Positions 34,863 to 46,100 are shown, counted from the stretch's first letter. The stretch is 64,000 nt of DNA from Sambucus nigra (GCA_949130495.1 OX422208.1:641412023-641476022), one strand, 5' to 3'. The notes: generated from the sequence alone by a model not told the origin. Numbers and translations: made by a program.

Positions 34863-34881
34863 CAGATTTGATGTAGTGCTC

Positions 34882-35640
34882 GGACTCGATGTCAGACTCA
34901 TCATCCAAAATAAGTGTTTCCCTCTTCTGAGCTTTCAAAGCTATGTCCTTTTCTTTCTTTGTCACATTCTTCGAGGTAAACATGCCAAGCTCATAAGTTT
35001 GTAAGTCACTAACAAGCTCGTCTAGTGTTGTTGAGTCAAGAGTCCCCAGAGAATTCAAAACAGTCACCTTTAGAATAAATCTTTCAAGAGGGACCTTAAG
35101 ATTTTTTTATCACCCGATTGTTGGGTATCTTCTCTCCTAAGTTAAACGATGAGTTAATTATGTCGAACAATATAGCGTAGAACTCATCAAAGGTCTCACT
35201 CTCTAAAACTTTAATCGTTTCAAATTGAATGCTAAGATTTTGGAGTTTGGAAGCCTTAAGAGCATTAGTTCCTTCATAGGGTAGTTGAAGTTTATCCCAA
35301 GCCTCTTTTGACGTCTCGCATGCCATAATACAAAAAAATTCCTCCGGGTGACAGAACAAAATAGAGCATTTAAACCTCCAGAATTATAATATAATAATTT
35401 GTGCTTAGCCTCAACCCACGACTCTACTAGTTTTAAATAACTTTCCTCTCCATCTCTTGTGAATGGTGGTGACCCCCTTAACTATAACTAACCACACCCT
35501 CTCATGTGTAGCGTTAAGTGCTGACTTCATATACATTTTTCAGTACGCATAGTTCGACCCATCAAATGTAGGGGGTTCTAAAACAATCAAAACCTCTTAA
35601 ATTAATGCCTAAAGACACAGGATCAAAACATAAAAACTAA
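34882..35640 (-). pseudogene. Element B gag, N-terminal part (DUF4219/UBN2)
   Basis: From the 5' LTR inward on the minus strand: PPTFDGSNYAY (about 35560, DUF4219 start, family PPxFDGxNYxxWK), then ACETSKEAWDKLQLPYEG (family TAKEAWDxLxxxYEG), LQNLSIQFETIKVLESETFD (family LxxLxxxFExLxMxExExI) and LDELVSDLQTYELGM (family LxELxGxLxxYE), ending DDESDIESE at the CACTA insertion point. A frameshift near 35096 and stops near 35480 and 35535 disable it. The continuation lies at 27496-26392. Gag forms the virus-like particle in active elements. Confidence 0.85.
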
Positions 35641-35647
35641 GTGTTCT

Positions 35648-35661
35648 AACTCTAATACCAA
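35648..35661 (-). promoter_or_regulatory. Primer-binding site of element B
   Basis: On the minus strand TTGGTATTAGAGTT begins two bases inside the 5' LTR. It corresponds to TGGTATCAGAGC, complementary to initiator tRNA-Met, with a C-to-T type change. It fixes the orientation of the element and identifies 35664-36920 as the 5' LTR. Confidence 0.8.
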
Positions 35662-35663
35662 TT

Positions 35664-36920
35664 TGAGAATGCCCACAAGTCCAATATTTATATATTTATC
35701 AAATTTTAAAGATTGAAACTTTAAACAAATTAACCTAATTAAACTTAGCACCGATTTCAAACTTTTCTTATGGAAGACTAATTTACCAAATGTTCTCCTT
35801 TTAACCTAAAGCATGCATCCAAGGTGATAGAAGATAAAGTAAATAAATCAATCCACAAGACACCAATGTACGAGGAAAACCACAAAGGGAAAAACCTCGA
35901 ATGACCCAGCCAAACAGTTCAATATGATACCGTTTTATAAAGTATAGACAGAAGACTTATACAATGACTCGATCCCCCACAAGCCTTGACGATATACTAT
36001 ATTTAACCGCTCCTCCACAGTGTAACACAGTATTCCACCTACACCAGCTACCATAACGCACGAGTCCACTCACATCTCGGTATCCATCGATAAGGATCAT
36101 CAACCGTCAAATATCGTAAATAGCATGTACGGAGTCCACCACATGAAACGGGTTTTTTTAGATGAGGGAAACAAACTTTGATGACCAATATTAAGATCTC
36201 AAAGCATATAAATTATAGAAATTGGATCTCTAAAGTATAGGGTGAACTTGGGGCTTTGAACTTTTGTAAACTAGTATAAAATCATTTTTCACCGAAAGTT
36301 TTTTTTTCTTAAATTATAAGTCCACAATGCCTTAAATAATAACTGCATAATTTTCTTGGTGGATGGTCTTTTGAAAAAAGAAACTAGGGTCGTTCGAACG
36401 AGAATCACATTTTGTTTGAATGACATCCTAAGTTCGTTTGAACAATAATTCTATCTCATTTGAACCAGCTTCAAACGAGCTTCTAACGAGTTTGGTTTTG
36501 CTTGGCAGAACATCCTCGTTTGATGTTTGTTTGATCCTTATTCTAACGAGAACACCATATCATTCGAACGAGACATAAAATTGTTCTAACGAATTTAAAC
36601 ATATAAAATATTTTTCTTAAAAAAAGAAAAGACATTTCCAAACATTTTTAAACCAAAAACTAACACCCTTAAAATATTTCTAAGGACACATAATAAATAC
36701 GCATTCATACCTGCGAGATCCTTGGTAAACGTGAAGACAATCTTAGCACTAAACACATCATGACATATCTAATCTTTGAAGCTTGGTTGCAATGTCTTCA
36801 TAAAATAACATCATAGGCCTATGGGATCAACAACTCAAAGTCTATCCTATGGCTCAAACAGTTTTGTTAGGAATAATTCCAATTACATACGAATTGATTC
36901 GATTAGAAATTTGTCCTTAC
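35664..36920 (-). mobile_element. 5' LTR of element B
   Basis: Plus-strand start TGAGAATGCCC next to the PBS. The plus-strand end TTTGTCCTTAC lacks the final A of the partner LTR, probably through a small deletion at the junction with copia C. It aligns with 14410-16926 minus its nested insertion. It contains a GTTCGAACGAGAAT palindrome near 36393 and degenerate copies to about 36570. Confidence 0.85.
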
Positions 36921-37880
36921 GTACATTAATGATTTGATGTTCATCGGTAGTGATACAAAAATGATTGAAGATGTTAAACGTGATATGATGAAAAACTATG
37001 AAATGAGTGATTTGGGTCTTCTAAATTATTTCTTGTGTATTGAAATTTATCAACAAGAAGATAGTGTTTTCATTTGCTAAGAGAAGTATGCTTGGACCCT
37101 TCTTGAAAAATTCAAAATGATGAATTGAAAATCGGTGGCTACATCTTTGATTATGAATGAAAAATTATTGAAAGAAGATGGAAGCTAAGAGGTTGATGCA
37201 TATATTTATAGAAGTTTGGTTGGTAGTTCATTGTACTTAATATATATAAGGTTATACATCATGTATGATACTTGTGTTTTGTCTCGGTACATGCACAAGT
37301 CTAGTCAAGTTCATTTTGGGGCTGTAAAAAGGTTGTTGAGTTACATCTAAGGAACTTTTGATTTTGGCATCATTTATAATAAGAATGTTGAGACAAAGTT
37401 ACTAGAGTTTTGTGGTAATTATTTTTTGGTTTTATTGATGACATGAGAATTACTTTCGGGTATGTTTTTTCTTAGCTCCAGAGCAATTTCATGGGCATTA
37501 AAGAAGCAACAAGCTATAGCTCAAATATCCATCAAGGCCGAATAAGTGTTGATGTCATTAGCAACTTCACAAGCGATGTGGTTAAGAAGAATTTTGGAGG
37601 ATGTTGGTGAGAATCAAGGAGAGGCTACTCTAATACTTTATGACAACCGATCTGCGATTGCCATGAGAAAGAATCTCGTCTATCATAGTCGCACCAAGAA
37701 CATTGCAATCGATCATTGTTTTATTAGAGAGGTTGTGAAGGAAATAAAATATACTAAGACCGAAGAGCAAGTTACATATATCTTACTTTCACTCTTTTGA
37801 CAATGGACAATTTATGTTCGTGGGAGCCTATGAATATCATGAGTGGAGAAAAGAGGATTTTATTCCTTGACCCCCACACC
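36921..37880 (+). pseudogene. Copia element C RT/RNase H, C-terminal part
   Basis: Resumes with INDLMFIGSD (family VDDLIFTG, catalytic pair ND instead of DD), then MKNYEMSDLGLLNYFLCIEI (family FEMSDLGxLxYFLGIEV), YIYRSLVGSSLYL (family YRxLVGSLxYL), MYDTCVLSRYMHKS, the RNase H blocks ISIKAE (near 37535), SLATSQAMWLRRILEDVGEN and TLILYDNRSAIAMRKNLVYH then RTKNIAIDHCFIREVV (family CDNxSAIxLxxNPVxHxRTKHI), and a C-terminal EQVTYI block. Stops and shifts are frequent (37078, 37126, 37189). It is the direct continuation of the RT cut at 14409. No 3' LTR resembling 10.8-11.2 kb follows, so the 3' end of C is lost. Confidence 0.9.
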
Positions 37881-39268
37881 TAATCTCTTATTTGGGTGAC
37901 CCCTGTTGAATTCCTGAAAAGCCACAGTCATATAAATATATTAATCCAACATACTAGAATGAATATATTAACAACTAGGATCCCTAAATATTGTGATGTT
38001 GTATATTGTATTCCTGATATCCCGTCACTTGAACCTGTAAATATGCCCTATTTATTGGAACTACGTTGTCTTTTATACCAAGTCTCCTTCGGTACGTAGA
38101 CGCTCTACCAAACAAAACTCATGAAATCCAACGTAGTTCCAAGTGTCACAATACGTCTCTAAGCATATTATTTCTTAGACATGCCTCCATCTCTAATAAC
38201 CCCCCTACACACACACACATGCACATATATAATCCTAACACCCCTATATATTCTCCAACCCCATTATTGGAACTACGTTGGCTTTGATACCAAGTCTCCT
38301 TGGGTATGTAGGCGTTATACCGAGCTAAACTCATGAAGACCAAACCTCATAATATGTCTCTTGGCATATTATCTACTAGTAATGCATCCATCCCCAAAAC
38401 TGAACTCCCCTGACTGCTCTTGGTCAACCCCAATACCAAGATGTAGTGTTATGATATGCTTATCAACAGTAGAACATTACATTTTTGATATAGCCTCCCC
38501 GCTTATTGGCCCAACTCCTCTCAGTTCTAGACCTCAAAACTAGTGTCAGGGTCAACACCTTCTAACTAGTAATCACCCATCTATTGTAAGATTATGTGCC
38601 AATATCAGATGTCTTGGAGATCACTCCCATTCTAATATTCCATACACAGCCCTCCCTTTTCCAAGCCAAGTACACACTTCACGTTCGAACACATGTACAA
38701 AACCGAACTATGTAGGTTTTAATGTCGTGGCCACACGAGTACATAAGAGCAATACTGAGTCTTGTTGTGAGCTCGAGACTTGATAATATTTCTCTTGATA
38801 TGTTGCCTTCCCCATAATCTTTTTTTTTTATTAAATAAATGGGCGACTCTGAACAAACCAATCAAACCCCTTATTACAAAAAACACACTTAGGACCGGGC
38901 CTAAGAATCGGGGGTTTGCTCAAACTGGACATGGAATCAAATATCATCCAAGGGCATGTCATCGATTCCGACCTTGAACCAATAACCCAACCTCGGGGGA
39001 AGGAGACGGACTAGGAGACAAGCACTCTCGTGACCACCATTACACAAAGTCCTCTCCCCTCCCCCACCCGTGCCCAGGGCCTGTAATGCCATAATGGAAA
39101 CTCTGTTTGGGATAATTTTTCTATCATCGTAAATCAACATTGAATGTCATAGATGGATTCCCAACTACATTGTAGTACAGAATCCATAGAGGAAAAATTA
39201 AAAGAATTGAACTATATATATGCTTACTTTTTACTACATTTAATATTGCTCTCCCGCATGACTACTTT
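37881..39268. other. Unassigned repeat-derived DNA
   Basis: No coding region is supported. The stretch holds a duplicated segment of about 130 bp (38052-38392) and a T/A run at 38818. Around 38,840-39,100 a GGGCGACTCTGAACAA block recalls GGAGTCGCCA-type sequence of some gypsy LTRs, but no termini could be fixed. Short frames lack recognisable domains. Confidence 0.35.
38052..38392 (+). repeat. Spaced direct repeat of about 130 bp
   Basis: Copies at 38052-38190 and 38264-38392, offset 212 bp, share TTATTGGAACTACGTTG, ATACCAAGTCTCCTT-GGTA, AAACTCATGAA and a CATATTAT-TA block, with about 20% differences. The second copy has GGCTTTGATACCAA, resembling a minus-strand tRNA-Met PBS; no LTR could be attached to it. 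Confidence 0.7.
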
Positions 39269-39289
39269 CACTAAACCAAATCCTGCGAA

Positions 39290-39740
39290 TGGTCGTGACC
39301 ATCTCAATTTTTGTCATGACCATATTCATTACCACATTGAGTCATGGATGCTCTGGAAGTGGTCACGACCAAAATCCCTTACCACTGTTGGTCACGGACT
39401 TAGACCGTGACCGGGGAGTTACCATATTGGCTCTAAATTCGAGACGAAATTCCCTCCAAGCTTGGTCGCGGATGGGTCACGGACTTGGGCCATGACCAAA
39501 GTCATGATGAAGTAGAAAACACACACACTGAGGGTCATGGCTGGGGGGGGGGGGGGGGGGGGGCGTGACCCTTTCTTGGTGTGGGTCATCGCTATGGGCT
39601 ATGACTAAACCTCATTTAAGCAGTAGGGCTTATGGGAAAATCGTCGCGCATGGTGGGTCACGACTCTAAGACGTGACCAGGTGCAAGCCAACAACATCCT
39701 CATTTTCATTTATTGGTCGTGCTTGGTGGGTTACGACTGT
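39290..39740. repeat. Left subterminal repeats of CACTA 2
   Basis: About ten inverted GGTCACG(G/A)...CGTGACC motifs, for example at 39292, 39361, 39389, 39403, 39472, 39494 and 39656-39680, interrupted by a G21 run at 39543-39563. The core sequence is like the CACTA end at 5471-5767. Confidence 0.75.
39543..39563. repeat. Poly(G) run
   Basis: An uninterrupted run of 21 G within the CACTA 2 subterminal region, where neighbouring motifs read GGGTCATGGCTGG and GGGCGTGACC. Confidence 0.85.
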
Positions 39741-39959
39741 GACTAGATTCAGGACTTAAAAAAATGTTGTTTGGTCATTTGCGATTTGTAAGGTCTGTGT
39801 CTAAGGGCTAACCGATTTCATGCGATTTCGTGTGATTTCTAAGGGCTAAGCAATTTCAGTTGGATTTCATTCTGATTAACCCCTGGTATGTATAGATTCG
39901 TTTTCATTTCATTTGGATTTCGTGATTTCTATTTAAAGTCCTAATTTCTGTAGATTTAT

Positions 39960-40560
39960 GTTTCTATGTGTGTATGTGTGTGTATGTATTGATTTATGTT
40001 TATATGTGTGTGTATGCATAGATTTATGTGTATATGTATGTTTATGTGTGTAACTATGAACAAATAATTTTTTTTAATAAGCCCTATATTTTATGTGTGT
40101 AAGTATGTCTAGATTGTATGTGTGTGTATGTATAGATTTATGTCAAAAAAAATATTAGGCTTTAGTAAACCCTAAATTGTATGTGTGTGTATGTATAGAT
40201 TATGTCAATAAACCCTAGATTGTATGTGTGTGTATGTATTGATTATGCCAGTAAACCCTAGATTGTATGTGTGTGTATTTTTTTTGACAAAATATAATTA
40301 AATGGATTTTTAATGAGTAAAAAAATTTACATCCACCTTGTCGTAATCTTATTGGGGTTTATATGCGTGCCATCATATTATATTGGGGGTTATATGCATG
40401 TTGTGATTTTTTGCACTACAATATGTGTGTAAGTACTAAAATATATGATTTTTTTTTGCATTTACCTTATGCAGTAGTGTTTATGCATTGGTTGTTTGTT
40501 TGCACTACTATATGTGTGTAAGTAGAGTGTGTGTTTCCGTTGATTCTGCAGTTTGTATGT
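39960..40560. repeat. TG/TA-rich degenerate tandem repeats
   Basis: Units of about 45 bp of the form AAACCCTAGATTGTATGTG + TGTGTATGTATAGATTATG recur at about 40110, 40175, 40215 and 40258, with further TATGTGTGTAAGT units to 40520. Isolated CCCTAAA/CCCTAGA words are part of this repeat and not a telomere array. Confidence 0.7.
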
Positions 40561-40899
40561 TTATTGAATAAATAATACACATATACTTTCAAATTTTCTC
40601 ATTATAAACCCTAACAAAACATGTTATAAACAATTATGGCGGGTTGTTGTTGGGATTTCACATAAACTTTTAAACTCTCATAACTTTCAAACCCAAACCT
40701 TAATAGTAGGACTCGTATTCACGCCCTCGTATACTTTTCTCAGGAAAAATGAGGCACGATGATAATTAATGTCAACAAGAGTGGGAGAGGTTGAAATTGG
40801 ACCGCACACATAACTCTTTTATTAGTGTGCGTCATATAGAGTGTACTCTTATTTATAGGTATGGAAATAAATAGATCGAATAATTTAACTACCTTGTAA

Positions 40900-41281
40900 A
40901 TCGTGGAGTTGATGCAAGATTACTTGTTCGATCGTATTCTATTTTCTCTACCAGAAAACTAGGATGACGTTATACAAAATATATTTCACACACATAATCC
41001 TGATATAGCCTAGACCTTCTTTAGGTTGTTGGAGAAAGCCAAAAAAGTCCAACCGTTATGGATACAATTGCGCACAAACTCGCACCACATGCACGTAAAA
41101 TTGAATATTGCCAACAAGTTGAGATATATGGGATTCCGAGTTCATGTCACGGATATCTACTCATCAATCATAGATACCCTTCCTCCTAGTTGGCCACGTG
41201 CAAAAATTCATAGGTCCTTAAAAACTAATACCAAATGGATGGAGATCAAACACATTGAACTTATTCTAAAGTCTTACTCTG

Positions 41282-41285
<4 letters not shown>
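40900..41285 (+). pseudogene. UBN2-type copia gag fragment
   Basis: Two frames joined across stops (near 40955 and 41010) read LFDRILFSLPEN, LLEKAKKVQPLWIQLRTNSH, NIANKLRYMGFRV and DIYSSIIDTLPPSW. These match the order of a UBN2 gag: ...LWxxLxxLKM...LxxxGxxIxDxxxVxxILxSLPPSW. It ends at the TC/TA microsatellite. No LTR, PBS or pol accompanies it, and it lies between the left end and the TNPA gene of CACTA 2, so it is a captured or inserted scrap. Confidence 0.5.

Positions 41286-41372
<87 letters not shown>
41286..41372. repeat. (TC)n(TA)n compound microsatellite
   Basis: About 13 TC units followed by about 28 TA units immediately upstream of the TNPA-like gene of CACTA 2. Confidence 0.9.
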
Positions 41373-41380
<8 letters not shown>

Positions 41381-41461
41381 TTAGTCATAATCTTGATTAA
41401 TTAGTTATAATTTCATATTATTATAATTATTTAGTCACTTATAGTTTTTCATTTTTGGATA

Positions 41462-43039
41462 ATGTCGAGTGGAAACAACCCAATGGTACCAAGTGCCGAG
41501 GTGACACCACAACGATGTTCACCAACTCGTACAGAACCTGAATTCTCAACACCAATGGATGAGAAATTCACAATTCCACCAATGGTTCACTCATCACCAA
41601 GTCCAACTCCAAGTGCTCCTAAGCCCCAATCTAGCACTCCCGTTGCTTCAACGCCCCCATCTAACACTCCGAATGCCTCTCGCTCAAATGAAAAGAAGCC
41701 CATTGGGTTCTCCCTTCTCGGTAATAACCCGACGGGTGATAGAAATGACATATTGAACTTTAAAGCCCGGCGTTTGTCATTGGGAAAAATTAATGTGGGA
41801 GTCGGTGGACCAGATAATTTGAGCCTTGTTGATCAAGCTATCAAAGATGACATACATGACCAACGCTGCAAGCATTTCTCATTTCCAGACCGTTCTAAGA
41901 ATAGGGTTTTATCTCAGGTTGCTGAAGGATTGAGGACATACAGGAGAAACCTTCGGAAGAAACATTTCTCGAAAGAGGCAGTGCAGTCAGATAGTTTGGC
42001 TTTGAAAGAGAAAGTGCCTCCCAATGTTGAAATTCCATTGGAGCAGTGGAATAATTTTTTGGAAAATGAGGCGGAGGATAAAAGTTGGTCCATAGGGATC
42101 AAAACAAAAAAATAGGGCATAAAAAACTGATATCCATAGGCTGGGATCCAAATCATATGAGGATTTGAAGAATGAATGGGAGAGTAGGACAAAGGATAGT
42201 CCAAATGCTGATAAAAACCCAAATTGGTCCAACTTATTCCTTCATGCTCGACGGGAGAAAGATAATAAATTACCGTCGCACTTGGATAAGACACTGGAAT
42301 CAATAGAGGCCATCAACAGTCAATCCGATTCGAGCCCTACTGATGACTTTGACCTTGAAAATGATGCCCTGACATAAACCTTTGGAATGGACAAAAGGGG
42401 GAGGACGAGAAGTGTTGTCTCATATACGCCAAAAAAAAAACTTCAACACCCTGCACCTCTTGTGGATGAGCTTTCTTTGGTCAAGAATTGTATCTCATAC
42501 CAAAAGGAGCACAAGTTGATGATCAATTGGGATGTCCATGAGATTAAAGATACCATGGGATTATTGACGAATCAAATTGGGAAACTTGTGAACTTTTTTG
42601 AAAGTTATAGGCCCCCAATGCCTCCTCAAGGTTATTCTTAGCCTAATCCTACTCAAGGTTTCACATATCCTTCCCCTCCAACATTCCCCTCCCAAATGCC
42701 TTCTCCTCCAACATTCCCCTCTCAAATGCCTCATCCTTCAACATTCCCCTCCCCTGCACCTCTGCCAGTCAAGGGACTTGGATCATCGTCAGTAACTCAT
42801 GATCACTATGGAGAAGAGTAGTATATCAAGGACATGAGCAATTCGAGGTTTTTGGGCATGTGCACACTCATCTCCATAGTTCCTGTAACTCCAGTACAAT
42901 GGTTCAAATAATGGTCGATGAAATATAGAACAGATACGGAGATGTACCGGTGTACGTCAATAGCGAGGAGGGAATGGAATTGAGGAATTATGCAAAATCG
43001 TTTATTGCTTGGCCAGTTTATCTGTTGGCCAAGATGTAA
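41462..43039 (+). pseudogene. CACTA 2 TNPA-like (Transposase_24 type) gene
   Basis: Opens MSSGNNPMVPSAEVTPQR at 41462 with a Ser/Pro/Thr-rich N-terminus of about 70 residues. The family region follows: VAEGLRTYRRNLRKKHFSKE (family YR..L...Y), VPPNVEIPLEQWNNFLENEA (family P..V....W..L...W) and, after a stop at 42113 and a frameshift, HRLGSKSYEDLKNEWE (signature HxxGSKSF). Then come DKTLESIEAINSQ, a Pro-rich tandem (CCTCCAACATTCCCCTC units, 42670-42750), and the C-terminal DVPVYVNSEEGMELRNYAKS then FIAWPVYLLA, parallel to YVVWPYFLL in CACTA 1. Stops at 42374 and 42639 also occur. The gene ends only about 150 bp before the transposase start. Confidence 0.75.
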
Positions 43040-43192
43040 TAATATTTTCTTTCATTTCAGTTGTAAGAATATTGGTTTTGTTTCATTTGTAATGATATTT
43101 TTTTTATTTCAATCGTAAGAAAATTCTTTTTGTTTCAGTTGCAATAATATTATTAACCTATTACCATAGGACTGGAATTTGAAGAATATTAC

Positions 43193-46100
43193 ATGGATTT
43201 TCCACAATACAAAGAGTCGATGGGAGAGACTAATCGAATATCAAATAATCATGTAAAGGACGTTTATGAATTTGTTAAATAGACTTTCAAAAATCTCAAA
43301 AAGTGAGAAGATTATGTGTCCGTTCACTCATTGTATTAACGAAAAATATGAGTCATTGAAAGATGTTGAGTTGCATTTACTAAAGTCGGGAATCTATCAA
43401 GACTATATAATATGGACATACCATGGTCAAAAAATTATACCTTATGTTTCAGAAGAATTACTGGCACCGGACCGTGCAACGGAACCCCATTGAGTAGAAG
43501 TGGTACATGATTCACCAACACATCATCCATTAACCGATTTAATTGATGATGCTTACGGACGCCACAACCACAAAAACCACTAACTATGGATACAAATAAT
43601 GAACATTATAACCAAGTAAATGAACAAATTGATGTTGAACTACTAGGAGATTGGGAATACATACGGTTGAAAGACGATGCGGCTAGATCGTTGTATAAAT
43701 ATTACGATGAAGATCACTCGGTATTATATGCAATGATTGGTTTGCATAATTTGAAGAGTCAATTTATTTTTTCTGGGAACAGCGTAGCTGATATTCACAA
43801 GTGGGTTTAAGAAATTCTCCCAAAAGAGAATACGTTACCAAACAATTATCCTACCATAAAGAAGAGTTTGAAGGGTTTAGGTTTGAAATACAAAGATATT
43901 CATTCTTGCAAGTATGATTGTATATTGTACCGGACTGAGCACGAAGAGAAGGATGAATATCCTGTATGCAGTGAGCCTATATATGTGGTTTGTGAGAATG
44001 GAAAGGACAAACATGTAAAAAATCGCTAGTTCTCGCAAGTCCCACAAAAGGTTTTGAAGTATTTTCCACTTGAGCCACGGTTAAAATGGTTTTTTACTAT
44101 ACCGTGGATAGCGGAGTCCATGACATGGTAAGCTCGATGCGAAGTGGGTGGGAAATTGATGCGTCATCCGGTTGATTCACTCATCTGGGAAATTTCAAAC
44201 TCAAAACACCATGAATTTGCAAAGGAACCACGCAACATTTGTCTTGCAATATCAATCGATGGGTTTTACCCTTTCGGTAATCTAAGCACTAGTCAGAGTT
44301 ATTGGCCACTTCTCATGGCGCCTTTAAGTGTCCTTTCGACATTATGCATGAGAAAGGAGTTCACATTGTTATCTTTATTGATAATCGGGTCGAAGGCTTC
44401 CAGTGATGACATTGATATATTCTTAGCACCATTAATCGAAGAACTTAAAGAGTTGTGGGATAAAAGCATGACGGCGTTCGATTCTCATAAGGGTGAAAAG
44501 TTCACATTTAAAGTAATGATGATGTGGGAGATCCACGACGTTCCTGCTTATGGGACCTTTTCCGATTGTAATGATCATGGTTATTATGGATGTTCCATAT
44601 GTATGGAGGAAATGGAATCTTGTTGGTTAAACCATAGTGGTAAGATGAGTTACACGGGTCATCGTAGATTTCTGCCAACCAGTCACCCTTTTAGGAACGA
44701 CAAGTCTAACTTTTTGCCTGTCAGTCACGAGCGCAGAATGACACATGTTCGGCTTTCTGGTCAGCAAATTGAGGAAAAGGCGATGGCTACGACTACGGGG
44801 AATAGGTACATAGGCAAACACCCCCGGTTTATAAACCTAAAGCGTAAAGCTAGGGGGGATCCAAACGACCCTAGTAAAGCGCAGCCATGGTCCAGGCGAT
44901 CAATATTTTTTTATTTGCCGTATTGGAAAGATCATCGTGTAAGCCATATAATTAATGTGATGCACACATAGAAGAATGTTACAGAACATTTGATAGGAAC
45001 ATGTCTGGGTGGATGTCATTCCAAAGATGGAGAGCGGGCCCTCCGAGATCTACAGGATATGAAAATAAAGAAGAGACTATTGTTAAAAAAATGATCCTAC
45101 GACAGGAAGAATTTCTATCCCCCTGACTACTTTCACTTTGACTACTAGTGAGAAGAAGATCCTCTTAGACACTTTGTTCAACTTGAAGACACCAAACAAT
45201 TATTCTGGTAATTTATGTAGGGTAGTAAGCTACCAAGAAAATTACTTGAAATACTGCAAGTCTCACGACTGGCATGTAATCATCTAATTAATCCCTCTGT
45301 TATTTCGGCATTGATTCTCTGAACACAAAGATCTATGTCGGGCAATTATGAAAATCAGTTTGTGTTTTACCCTACTTTGTGCAAAAGTGGTAAACAGAAG
45401 GCACCTTAAAGCTATGAAATCAATTTTAGCTGAGGCAGTTTGTGTATTAGAGAAATATTTTCCTCCATTATACTTCGATATCAGAATCCACCTGCTTGTG
45501 CAATTATGCGATGAATCTTTATTATGTGGTCATGTGAGGTATCGTTGGATGTATCCTTTTGAGTGCTTGATGAAAACCTTCAAAGATTATGTAAAGAATA
45601 CACGATATATTGGAGGGTTGATTGCTGAAGAATACGTAACCGTGGAATCATTGATATACGCTAGGGAACATATGCCAGAATAAGAGGTGAGGAGGTTTAA
45701 TCCTCGCGGAGAACGAGTGATAGAAGAACCTGACGAGTTTGAGGACGAAATGCCGTTTGGGAACCCTAGAGAGGAGAAACTCACAAACCTATAGTATGAG
45801 CAAACAACTCGTCATGTCTTCGAATCGCAAGATGAAGTCGAAGACTGGAGAGAGTGAGTATCTACTGAATTCTTCTTCTTTGATTATATGTATTTTTTAT
45901 TTTATGATCTAAACTCTACAATTTTTCGGTAGGAAGTACGAGAACGAAATTGTCCAAAATCAAAGGAGAAATTGGACGGCAACTAATTTTAGGGCATGGG
46001 TGTCAAAAGAGGTATTTTCACATCTTATGTGTGTGGTTATTTATTCATGTGGTGGTAAAAAATTTCCCTAATACAAATTCATTAATAAATGCAACTTCTA

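Larger units (their letters stand above)
27497..34878 (+). mobile_element. CACTA/En-Spm element 1, complete, nested in element B gag
   Basis: Termini are CACTACACCAAAAAGAC (27497) and GTCAGATTTGATGTAGTG (ending 34878), imperfect inverted repeats beginning CACTACA(C/T)C. A perfect 3-bp duplication CTC flanks them (27494-27496, 34879-34881), the diagnostic CACTA target length. Both ends hold arrays of inverted TGTCACGGTCA...TGACCGTGACA motifs (27516-27715 and 34617-34862). The 7.38-kb interior carries a TNP2-like transposase (29082-32512) and a TNPA-like gene (32800-34400), both plus. The gag frame of element B continues precisely across the insertion. Confidence 0.95.
14410..36920 (-). mobile_element. 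Copia-type element B, gag-only, with nested insertions
   Basis: Two related LTRs face the same way: 14410-16926 (3' LTR, expanded by a nested solo LTR) and 35664-36920 (5' LTR). On the minus strand there is a PBS next to the 5' LTR, a gag gene (34882-35640 continued at 26392-27496) and a polypurine tract next to the 3' LTR. Removing the TSD-defined insertions leaves an element of about 6.3 kb with about 3.8 kb of internal sequence that codes for gag but shows no protease, integrase, RT or RNase H. The LTRs differ by many substitutions and a 35-bp indel, so the insertion is old. The host is copia element C. Confidence 0.85.

Noticed and set aside
40100..40280. Telomere-like CCCTAAA/CCCTAGA words
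   Set aside because: They are single words inside a degenerate 45-bp TG-rich repeat and not tandem heptamers.
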